In this document: positions 1-4,647 of the stretch, piece by piece
How the letters are laid out: every line of letters begins with the position of its first letter
Numbering within the stretch: the stretch's first letter is position 1
Assembly (NCBI GenBank): GCA_030630695.1
Contig: DAOVMP010000049.1
Span: 1 to 5,145, forward strand
Reading direction: 5' to 3'
Length of the DNA stretch: 5,145 nt
DNA from: Candidatus Woesearchaeota archaeon
GTDB taxonomy: Archaea; Nanobdellota; Nanobdellia; Woesearchaeales; ARS49
The notes under the pieces: model-generated
The model's database searches: none
The model's input: only the letters and a program-made list of their open reading frames with translations
Told to the model about the DNA's origin: nothing
Translations under genes and position numbers: made by a program

Positions 1-426
1 GTAAGACAAAACGCACGATTACCAGTAGTCAATCTAAAAAACTATCCAAATGCAGTAGTAGATGTCTTTATTGAACTAACAGAAACAGACGCAGGAACCA
101 GATGCGCAGGAATCACAGCAGCAGCAATGGCGCTAGCAGATGCAGGAATAGAAATGAAAGACTTAGTAATTTCTCTTTCAGTAGGAATGTTAGATGGACA
201 ATTGCTAGTAGACATAAATGGAAAAGAAGACTGCGAACTAGGAGCAACAGACATTCCAATAGCCTATATACCATCAATGGACAAAATATCACTTTTACAA
301 ATTGACGGCGAAATTACTCGAGAAGACTTAAAAAAAGCTCTTGAATTAGGCAAGAAAAAATGCCTGGAAATCTATGAAATACAGAAAAAAGCATTGAAAA
401 ACAAATACAAAGGTGAACAAAAATGA
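1..426 (+). CDS. rrp41: Archaeal exosome catalytic subunit Rrp41, C-terminal part (5' partial)
   Basis: Rrp41 is the phosphorolytic subunit of the archaeal RNA exosome. It pairs with Rrp42 in a hexameric RNase PH-type ring that degrades RNA 3'-to-5' with phosphate, or adds tails from nucleoside diphosphates. The frame is open from base 1, so the first visible ATG (127) is internal; about 141 C-terminal residues remain of a family usually near 240-250. Visible landmarks are VDVFIEL-TETDAGTRCAGITAA (visible residues 20-41), ALADAGIEMKDLV (44-56) and the catalytic loop ending in TDIPIAYIP (83-91), with acidic residues D77 and D84. From memory, homologues space the two catalytic aspartates by six residues; here it is seven. 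The stop overlaps the rrp42 start by four bases (ATGA), implying translational coupling. The family assignment is firm; the N-terminal RNA/phosphate-binding half is outside the window. Confidence 0.95.
   Translation, partial: VRQNARLPVVNLKNYPNAVVDVFIELTETDAGTRCAGITAAAMALADAGIEMKDLVISLSVGMLDGQLLVDINGKEDCELGATDIPIAYIPSMDKISLLQIDGEITREDLKKALELGKKKCLEIYEIQKKALKNKYKGEQK
411..416 (+). promoter_or_regulatory. Shine-Dalgarno site of rrp42
   Basis: AGGTGA lies six bases before the rrp42 ATG, inside the last codons of rrp41. It matches the archaeal anti-Shine-Dalgarno sequence and fixes the start at 423. Confidence 0.7.
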
Positions 427-1199
427 ATCGGGAACAAAAAGCACACTTACTACACGCTCTTAGCAAAGGAACTCGTTATGACGGACGAAAACTACTAGAA
501 TACAGAAAAATAACAATAGACCCCGGATTTGTACACGGAGCAGAAGGAAGTGCAAAAGTATGCATTGGAGACACAGAAATAATCGCAGGAGTAAAAATCG
601 CCCTTGAAAAACCATACCCAGACACACCAGATCGAGGAAATCTAATGGTCAATGCAGAACTAAGACCAATGTCTAATCCTAATTTTGAATCAGGACCTCC
701 AGGAGAAAAAGCAATAGAACTCTCAAGAGTAGTAGACCGAGGAATTCGTGAAAGCAAAGCAATAGACCAAGAAAAACTATGCATTGAAAAAGGAGAAAAA
801 GTCTGGTCAGTAATTATAGACATGGTTCCTTTAAATGCCTCTGGAAATCTATTAGACGCAGGAGCACTAGCTGCTTTAGTTGCTTTGAAAAACACAGTAT
901 TTCCTGCATTAACAGAAGATGGAGTAATAAATTACGACGAAAAAACCAAAGACAAACTACCATTACAAAAAGAACCTATTGAAATAACTGTTCTTAAAAT
1001 CGGCGAATACTTTATCATAGACCCTATAGAAGAGGAAGAAGCATTACTCGACGCTCGACTAACAGTGGCTATAACAGAAGAAAACAAAATCTGCGCAATA
1101 CAAAAAGGCGGAACCGAACCTTTAAGTATTACGGAAATTGACACTATGGTAGGAATAGCCCAAGACAAAGTAAAAGAGCTAAGAAAACTTGTAAGGTGA
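423..1199 (+). CDS. rrp42: Archaeal exosome subunit Rrp42 (non-catalytic RNase PH-like ring protein)
   Basis: Rrp42 is the partner of Rrp41 in the archaeal exosome ring. In characterised archaea it lacks catalytic acids itself but helps form the RNA path and supports Rrp41 activity. At 258 residues the protein is full length for the family (about 260-275). Family landmarks are GTRYDGRK (residues 16-23), the first RNase PH-fold core with GSAKVCIGDTEIIAGVK (42-58), MVNAELRPMSNPNFE (75-89), ELSRVVDRGIRES (99-111), and DMVPLNASGNLLDAGALAAL (133-152), followed by the smaller second domain ending near VGIAQDKVKELRKLV. The start is supported by an AGGTGA site six bases upstream. It overlaps rrp41 by four bases and its stop lies five bases before the rpoK ATG, so these are one transcript. 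Codons strongly prefer A in third position; 12 of 21 alanines are GCA. Confidence 0.96.
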   Translation: MNREQKAHLLHALSKGTRYDGRKLLEYRKITIDPGFVHGAEGSAKVCIGDTEIIAGVKIALEKPYPDTPDRGNLMVNAELRPMSNPNFESGPPGEKAIELSRVVDRGIRESKAIDQEKLCIEKGEKVWSVIIDMVPLNASGNLLDAGALAALVALKNTVFPALTEDGVINYDEKTKDKLPLQKEPIEITVLKIGEYFIIDPIEEEEALLDARLTVAITEENKICAIQKGGTEPLSITEIDTMVGIAQDKVKELRKLVR

Positions 1200-1200
1200 T
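1195..1200 (+). promoter_or_regulatory. Shine-Dalgarno site deciding the rpoK start
   Basis: GGTGAT overlaps the rrp42 stop codon and lies four bases before the ATG at 1205. An alternative in-frame GTG at 1196 sits inside this site, so the ribosome more plausibly starts at the ATG. Confidence 0.65.
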
Positions 1201-1204
1201 CCTA

Positions 1205-1438
1205 ATGTCAGATAAAAAAAATACTAAATATGAAATTGCCCGAATGCTGGGAGCAAGAGCACTGCAAATAGCAACAGGCGCTCCATTTATGCTGAAATTA
1301 AACGAGAAACAACTCGAGGAAATTCAGTTTAATCCAATAACAATAGCAAAAATGGAAATGAAAGAAGGCGCTCTTCCATTAACAGTGAAAAGACCACTAC
1401 CTAGAGAAGTACAGCGAAGAACAGCAGCACATGAATAA
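1205..1438 (+). CDS. rpoK: DNA-directed RNA polymerase subunit K (Rpb6/omega homologue)
   Basis: RpoK is the small archaeal RNA polymerase subunit equivalent to eukaryotic Rpb6 and bacterial omega; it clamps the largest subunit and helps enzyme assembly. From the ATG at 1205 the protein is 77 residues. The diagnostic core is clear: TKYEIARMLGARALQIATGAP (about residues 6-26), then FNPITIAKMEMKEGALPLTVKRPLP (about 42-66). The tail REVQRRTAAHE is charged. A GTG at 1196 would add three residues but overlaps the ribosome-binding site. The gene follows rrp42 by five bases and overlaps the next gene by eight, so it is co-transcribed with the exosome genes. In many archaea rpoK instead sits beside ribosomal protein genes (L13/S9) and rpoN; that comparison is from general knowledge. 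Confidence 0.94.
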   Translation: MSDKKNTKYEIARMLGARALQIATGAPFMLKLNEKQLEEIQFNPITIAKMEMKEGALPLTVKRPLPREVQRRTAAHE

Positions 1439-1721
1439 AGAAATAAGTGATGACAAATTATCAAAGTATTTTGATGTAACATCGCGTGCTATAGCTAAGG
1501 TCAAAATTAATTCTTTACAAAAATTTGATTGGAAAGCTATGGCTGAAGACTTCTTGGATTTTGCTAAACGTTATTTTTCTGATGCTCAGCATTTTAAGGA
1601 AAAAGGCGACATAGTAACTGCATTTGCTGCACTGAATTATGCCCATGGATGGTTGGATGCTGGAGCGCGCTTAGGATTATTTGACGTGGATGGCGATAGT
1701 GAATTGTTTGTTGTGGATTGA
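1431..1721 (+). CDS. DUF357 family protein (archaeal, helical, function unknown)
   Basis: This is a 96-residue protein of the DUF357 family, an archaeal group of small helical proteins with no established role. The recognisable core is DFLDFAKRYFSDAQHFKEKGDIVTAFAALNYAHGWLDAGARLGLFDV, about residues 41-86, in which alternating alanines and aromatics suggest a helical hairpin. Family length is normal. The start ATG overlaps the rpoK stop by eight bases and has no clear GGTG site upstream, so translation probably depends on coupling to rpoK. It is the last gene of the exosome/rpoK operon; nine bases separate its stop from the convergent vapC. Base use differs from the genes upstream: 8 of its 12 alanine codons are GCT, against 6 of 21 in rrp42, and T-ending codons are common overall. 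Operon position hints at RNA metabolism, but this is inference only. Confidence 0.85.
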   Translation: MNKEISDDKLSKYFDVTSRAIAKVKINSLQKFDWKAMAEDFLDFAKRYFSDAQHFKEKGDIVTAFAALNYAHGWLDAGARLGLFDVDGDSELFVVD

Positions 1722-1730
1722 GATTTTAAC

Positions 1731-2129
1731 TTAGTTACCAATATACAAAACATTCAATCCGGGAATTCTATTGAAATGATTGTCCATAGTTACAAGATTT
1801 AAATCATTATCTACCGCGATACTTGCTATTATTAAATCAGTAATAGGAATTCTTTTACCTTTTTTATTAAGAACATGTGCAAAATTAGCCATAATCATTG
1901 AACTACTAAAAGAAGTGTTAAGAATATTATAATCTTTAAAATTTTCTAAAATAGTTAATTGTTTTTTTATATTCTGCTTAAATGCTCCACACATTACTTC
2001 TGAAATACTTACAGAAGCAACAAAAGGTTTTGTTTTATGAAACTTTGAAATTTCTCTTATTTTCTCAATTATTTCTTTATTATTTCTCTCTAATTCAATC
2101 AAAATATTACTGTCTAGAATAATCGCCAT
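1731..2129 (-). CDS. vapC: VapC-type PIN-domain ribonuclease toxin
   Basis: VapC toxins are Mg2+-dependent endoribonucleases with a PIN fold; characterised members cut tRNA or rRNA and are held inactive by the paired VapB antitoxin. The 132-residue protein has the full family length. All four expected acidic residues are visible: D6 (ILDSNILIE), E44 (SISEVMCG), D98 (PITDLIIASIA) and D116 (LVTMDNHFNRIPGL). There is no sign of truncation, so the toxin is probably active. Its start is one base after the vapB stop, the normal antitoxin-first arrangement, and both genes share one promoter. The specific RNA target cannot be told from sequence. The reading frame ends nine bases from the opposing DUF357 gene. 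Confidence 0.93.
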   Translation of the reverse strand: MAIILDSNILIELERNNKEIIEKIREISKFHKTKPFVASVSISEVMCGAFKQNIKKQLTILENFKDYNILNTSFSSSMIMANFAHVLNKKGKRIPITDLIIASIAVDNDLNLVTMDNHFNRIPGLNVLYIGN

Positions 2130-2130
2130 T

Positions 2131-2367
2131 TTATCTAAATTTAAAATCTCTTCTAAATTCTTTTATTACCTCATGCATTTCCTCTGCTTCTTTATCTGTT
2201 AAATTTCTCTTTCTATTCAAAATTTTATCCCAGGGACTTTTTGCAGTATGTTTTGTTTCCTCTACAACCTCATTAAAATATTCTCCAACAGACATACCTC
2301 TATTCGTGGCTCTTGTCTTGAATTCTCTCCAAGTCGATTTTTTTATATTTCTCATACAAACTTCCAT
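2131..2367 (-). CDS. vapB: VapB-type antitoxin, probable ribbon-helix-helix DNA-binding protein
   Basis: This 78-residue partner of VapC should neutralise the toxin and repress its own operon. The N-terminal part fits a ribbon-helix-helix fold: strand at residues 2-8, helix A about 12-24 (WREFKTRATNRG), turn at MSV, helix B about 27-37 (GEYFNEVVEET). The C-terminal half, SPWDKILNRKR then LTDKEAEEMHEVIKEFRRDFKFR, resembles the toxin-wrapping tail of archaeal VapB proteins. The start at 2367 was preferred over the in-frame ATG at 2355 because the shorter form would lose half the DNA-binding strand, and because the TATA box places transcription start only a few bases before 2367. The assignment as antitoxin rests on fold, size, order and adjacency to a clear VapC; the strict family name (VapB versus other RHH antitoxins) is less sure. 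Confidence 0.87.
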   Translation of the reverse strand: MEVCMRNIKKSTWREFKTRATNRGMSVGEYFNEVVEETKHTAKSPWDKILNRKRNLTDKEAEEMHEVIKEFRRDFKFR

Positions 2368-2385
2368 TGTATAACATGTATAACA
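2368..2385. repeat. Perfect tandem 9-mer, likely vapBC operator
   Basis: Two back-to-back identical copies of TGTATAACA (2368-2376 and 2377-2385) fill the space between the vapB start codon and its TATA box. The pair covers the expected transcription start, where a bound ribbon-helix-helix antitoxin would block initiation. The operator role is inferred from position and from the known autorepression of vapBC operons. Confidence 0.55.
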
Positions 2386-2390
2386 TTAAT

Positions 2391-2400
2391 AATATATAAA
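2391..2400 (-). promoter_or_regulatory. TATA box of vapBC
   Basis: Read on the minus strand this is TTTATATATT, preceded by an A-rich BRE-like run. Its centre is about 29 bases before the vapB ATG at 2367, predicting a leader of only a few bases. Confidence 0.6.
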
Positions 2401-2427
2401 GTTTTTGGTTTTTATTAAACAAAAAGC

Positions 2428-2435
2428 TTAAATAT
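2428..2435 (+). promoter_or_regulatory. TATA box of the phosphatase-family gene
   Basis: TTAAATAT, preceded by AAAAAGC as a plausible BRE, is centred about 26 bases before the ATG at 2457. This predicts transcription beginning at or next to the start codon, that is, a leaderless mRNA. No Shine-Dalgarno site is visible before the gene, which agrees. Confidence 0.6.
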
Positions 2436-2456
2436 GCTTAATAACGAATCTCTAGT

Positions 2457-3629
2457 ATGGTCTTACCTAACTACAAAAACGGATCAATAGTTAATCTAAT
2501 GAGTTCTATTGAAAAAGGTTTAGGAAGCAAACCAATGTACGATCCTTTACCTAAATTAGATCCTAAAATAATTAAAAAATACAAAAATATTGTTTTGATG
2601 ATTATTGACGGCTTAGGCTATGAATATTTGATGAAATACGGCAAAGGAAGTGTTTTTCATCAGTATTTACGCGGAAGAATGACTTCTGTATTTCCTGCAA
2701 CAACCGCAAGTGCAATAACAACATTTGTAACAGGATTAGCACCTCAGCAGCATACGATAATTGGATGGCATATGTATTTAAAAGAATTGGGTTTAGTCGC
2801 AACACCATTAAAATTTTGTGTCAGAGCAGGAAGAATACCATTAAAAGAAAAAATAAATTCGCTTGATATCTATCATCAAAAAGCTATTTTTGACAGAGTG
2901 AAAGCAAGTTCTTATTTAATTCTTCCAAGCAATATAGTTAATTCGATTTCTACCAAAGTTATGTTTGGTAAAAAAATAAAACGAATAAGTTATAGAACAT
3001 TAAAGGGATATTTTAACCAAACTAAAAGAATAATAAACTCTAACAATCGCAAAAAAATATTTCATGTTTACTGGCCGGATTTTGATCATCTCTGCCATAA
3101 ATATGGTGTTAAAAGTCGACAAGTTAAAAAACATTTTAAAGAATTAAATTTTGGCTTTGAAAAATTTATAAAATCCATTCAAGGAACAAATACATTGTTA
3201 ATAATAACTGCAGATCATGGATTAATCGACAGCCCTGCAAAAAATAGAATAAACTTAAATCAACATCCTAAACTAAAAGAAACATTAACTTTGCCTTTAT
3301 GCGGAGATAAAAGAGCCGTACACTGCTTTGTTCATCCTACAAAAGCAAAACAATTTAAAAAATATATTCAAACCAGATTAAAAAAAGCATTTAGTCTTCA
3401 CACTAAAAAAGAATTGATTAAAAAAGGTTATTTTGGATTATATAAGCCAAACAAGAAACTGTTTCAAAGAGTTGGAGATTTTATCTTAATAGCGAAAGAT
3501 GATTATATAATCCAAGACTTTATTTTAGGTGAAGAAAGGCATTTTTACAAAGGAAACCACGGCGGAACAAGCAAATGGGAAATGTTTGTGCCTTTAATTC
3601 TTGTTGATTGCAGAGAGAAATCACAATAA
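2457..3629 (+). CDS. Alkaline phosphatase superfamily hydrolase (type I phosphodiesterase/nucleotide pyrophosphatase-like)
   Basis: This 390-residue enzyme belongs to the alkaline phosphatase superfamily, closest by motif to the type I phosphodiesterase/nucleotide pyrophosphatase (NPP) group, which cleaves phosphate mono- or diesters using two metal ions. Every expected active-site position is visible: D51 (MIIDGLGY), nucleophile T83 in FPATTAS (aligned by spacing to the following VTGLAP; T82 is the alternative), D210 and H214 (DHLCHKYG), D253 and H254 (TADHGL), and H368 (NHGG). There is no signal peptide or membrane helix, so it is probably cytoplasmic. The substrate is unknown. It is transcribed alone from a promoter divergent from vapBC, and its last nine bases overlap the end of the convergent small membrane protein gene. 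The protein is lysine-rich between the catalytic blocks, about residues 170-235. Confidence 0.88.
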   Translation: MVLPNYKNGSIVNLMSSIEKGLGSKPMYDPLPKLDPKIIKKYKNIVLMIIDGLGYEYLMKYGKGSVFHQYLRGRMTSVFPATTASAITTFVTGLAPQQHTIIGWHMYLKELGLVATPLKFCVRAGRIPLKEKINSLDIYHQKAIFDRVKASSYLILPSNIVNSISTKVMFGKKIKRISYRTLKGYFNQTKRIINSNNRKKIFHVYWPDFDHLCHKYGVKSRQVKKHFKELNFGFEKFIKSIQGTNTLLIITADHGLIDSPAKNRINLNQHPKLKETLTLPLCGDKRAVHCFVHPTKAKQFKKYIQTRLKKAFSLHTKKELIKKGYFGLYKPNKKLFQRVGDFILIAKDDYIIQDFILGEERHFYKGNHGGTSKWEMFVPLILVDCREKSQ

Positions 3630-3833
3630 TTCTCTACTCAAATAACCAGTTAAAATAAGAATAGACGCGCCAAATATTATAGAAATCCAAAGACTTAAAA
3701 TATAATCATTTGGAAGCAAATACTCATCCAGCAAGCCCCACACCCCTCTCCAAAAACAAACAACTGCAAAACCAATTAACAGAGCAAAAAATATTTTCTT
3801 TCCAGTAGTCAATTTACGGATTTTTTTTATCAT
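3621..3833 (-). CDS. Small two-helix membrane protein with W-R-G-x-W motif, function unknown
   Basis: The 70-residue protein has a basic N-terminus (KKIRK...GKK, residues 3-13), a first hydrophobic helix at about 14-34, a short acidic linker (LLDEYLLPND, 34-43) and a second helix at about 45-65. Helix one contains FWRGVW (27-32), with an arginine in the membrane segment facing D36/E37. The positive-inside rule suggests the N-terminus is cytoplasmic. W-R-G-x-W-x-L-L-D-x-Y-L-x-P looks like a conserved motif rather than random hydrophobic sequence, and I believe similar small proteins are widespread, but I cannot name the family. A TATA box exactly 26 bases before the ATG supports a real, leaderless gene. 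It ends inside the opposing phosphatase-family gene. It could be an ion-channel-like, assembly or chaperone subunit; nothing here decides. Confidence 0.75.
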   Translation of the reverse strand: MIKKIRKLTTGKKIFFALLIGFAVVCFWRGVWGLLDEYLLPNDYILSLWISIIFGASILILTGYLSRELL

Positions 3834-3854
3834 AATAGCAATCTGGTAATTCTG

Positions 3855-3863
3855 TTATTTAAA
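3855..3863 (-). promoter_or_regulatory. TATA box of the small membrane protein gene
   Basis: Read on the minus strand this is TTTAAATAA, centred 26 bases before the ATG at 3833. It predicts a leaderless transcript; no Shine-Dalgarno site lies in between. Confidence 0.6.
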
Positions 3864-3866
3864 TGT

Positions 3867-3889
3867 TTCTAAAAACAAAGTTTTTAGAA
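3867..3889. repeat. Perfect 10-base inverted repeat between divergent promoters
   Basis: The arms TTCTAAAAAC (3867-3876) and GTTTTTAGAA (3880-3889) are exact reverse complements around an AAA spacer. A G-T and a G-C pair can extend the stem by two. The element sits just upstream of the small membrane protein TATA box and about 20 bases upstream of the arginine decarboxylase TATA box. It could be an operator for a dimeric regulator serving both genes. A terminator role is unlikely because both flanking genes are transcribed away from it. Confidence 0.5.
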
Positions 3890-3910
3890 GCCGAAAAAAT
3901 TTCCGAAACA

Positions 3911-3920
3911 TTTATAAATA
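3911..3920 (+). promoter_or_regulatory. TATA box of the arginine decarboxylase gene
   Basis: TTTATAAATA is preceded by CCGAAACA as a possible BRE. Its centre predicts transcription start near 3941, giving a leader of about 47 bases, unlike the leaderless neighbours. Confidence 0.6.
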
Positions 3921-3964
3921 AAAACTACAAAATTAGACATATTCGTAATCACTAGAAAGAGTTT

Positions 3965-3987
3965 GGCATTAAGTGCCCGGCGGTGAG
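3965..3987 (+). promoter_or_regulatory. Leader hairpin and close-set Shine-Dalgarno of the arginine decarboxylase gene
   Basis: GGCAT and GTGCC (3965-3969, 3973-3977) can form a five-pair stem with a three-base loop, followed five bases later by GGTGAG (3982-3987). GGTGAG ends only one base before the ATG at 3989, closer than the 4-6 base spacing seen in the upstream operon. This leader is much richer in G and C than its surroundings. A role in translational control is possible but unproven. Confidence 0.35.
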
Positions 3988-3988
3988 A

Positions 3989-4639
3989 ATGAGTTATGCG
4001 AGCGAAGAACAAAAACCAAACAAAAAATTGGTCGGGAACAGAATCCCAAAGAAATTCTTTATAACAAAAGGTACAGGTGAGAGTGATCTTGCCATCCATG
4101 CAGGTTCTTTTCATGTAGCACTACACAATGCACAAATCGAACGCTGCAATATAATGTGCTATTCTTCAATACTTCCAGGAATTGCTACAGAAATAGAAAA
4201 AACACCAGAAGTAATAAGTCAATTAGTCCACGGCTCTGTAATGGAAACAATCATGGCAAATGCAACAGCAGGCAAAGGCCAAAGAGCAACAGCAGGGATT
4301 ATATTTGGATGGCTCTATGATAAAGAAACTGGCGAGAAATACGGCGGATTGGTATGCGAATATGACGGAAATTTACCAGAAGAACAAGCACAAGAATTAC
4401 TAAAAAAGAACCTGGAAGAACTATACACAACAGGCTATGACACAGAAGGATACAATGACAAATATGAATTAAGAGACGGCAAATTAATCACAACAAGCAT
4501 AATCGCACAAAAAAAATACGCCACAGCACTGGTAGCATTATGCTTCTTAGACTATGTAGTTCCAATAATCAAATCAGAAATAACAGAAGAATTAAAAGCA
4601 AGCGTTCCAGTAGTTGAGTATAATATGCAGAGTGTTTAA
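3989..4639 (+). CDS. pdaD: Pyruvoyl-dependent arginine decarboxylase
   Basis: The enzyme converts arginine to agmatine and CO2, the first step of archaeal polyamine synthesis; agmatine is also used by TiaS to modify tRNA-Ile. Instead of pyridoxal phosphate it uses a pyruvoyl group made by self-cleavage. The cleavage motif CYSSILPG is present: by comparison with the Methanocaldococcus enzyme the cut falls between S59 and S60, with N54 (five before the cut) and E124 (VCEYDG) matching known active-site residues. The N-terminal block PKKFFITKGTGESDLAIHAG and the region ATAGKGQRATAGIIFGWLYD are also family-typical. From the ATG the protein is 216 residues, longer than the roughly 165 of Methanocaldococcus, with a C-terminal extension. 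A GTG at 3983 would add two residues but lies within the GGTGAG site. The gene stands alone, with its own promoter and leader, and ends eight bases from the convergent DUF58 gene. Confidence 0.93.
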   Translation: MSYASEEQKPNKKLVGNRIPKKFFITKGTGESDLAIHAGSFHVALHNAQIERCNIMCYSSILPGIATEIEKTPEVISQLVHGSVMETIMANATAGKGQRATAGIIFGWLYDKETGEKYGGLVCEYDGNLPEEQAQELLKKNLEELYTTGYDTEGYNDKYELRDGKLITTSIIAQKKYATALVALCFLDYVVPIIKSEITEELKASVPVVEYNMQSV

Positions 4640-4647
4640 TATAATTC

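Noticed and set aside
102..305. 67-residue plus-strand open frame inside rrp41
   Set aside because: It is a different frame of the conserved Rrp41 coding sequence with an arginine/asparagine-rich product.
350..363. GGCA...TGCC potential hairpin in rrp41
   Set aside because: Only four pairs, inside coding sequence with normal Rrp41 protein sequence; expected by chance.
476..895. 139-residue open frame on the minus strand opposite rrp42
   Set aside because: It is fully antisense to a clear exosome gene, is serine/proline-rich without a recognisable domain, and reflects the A-ending codon bias of rrp42.
932..1168. 78-residue minus-strand open frame opposite the end of rrp42
   Set aside because: It is a shadow of the rrp42 reading frame with low-complexity serine/isoleucine content and no promoter or ribosome site.
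1196..1204. GTG start extending RpoK by three residues
   Set aside because: It lies within the GGTGAT ribosome-binding site, and the ATG at 1205 has proper spacing.
3884..4114. 76-residue minus-strand open frame spanning the decarboxylase promoter
   Set aside because: It overlaps the well-supported decarboxylase start and its TATA box, and its cysteine/phenylalanine-rich product resembles nothing known.
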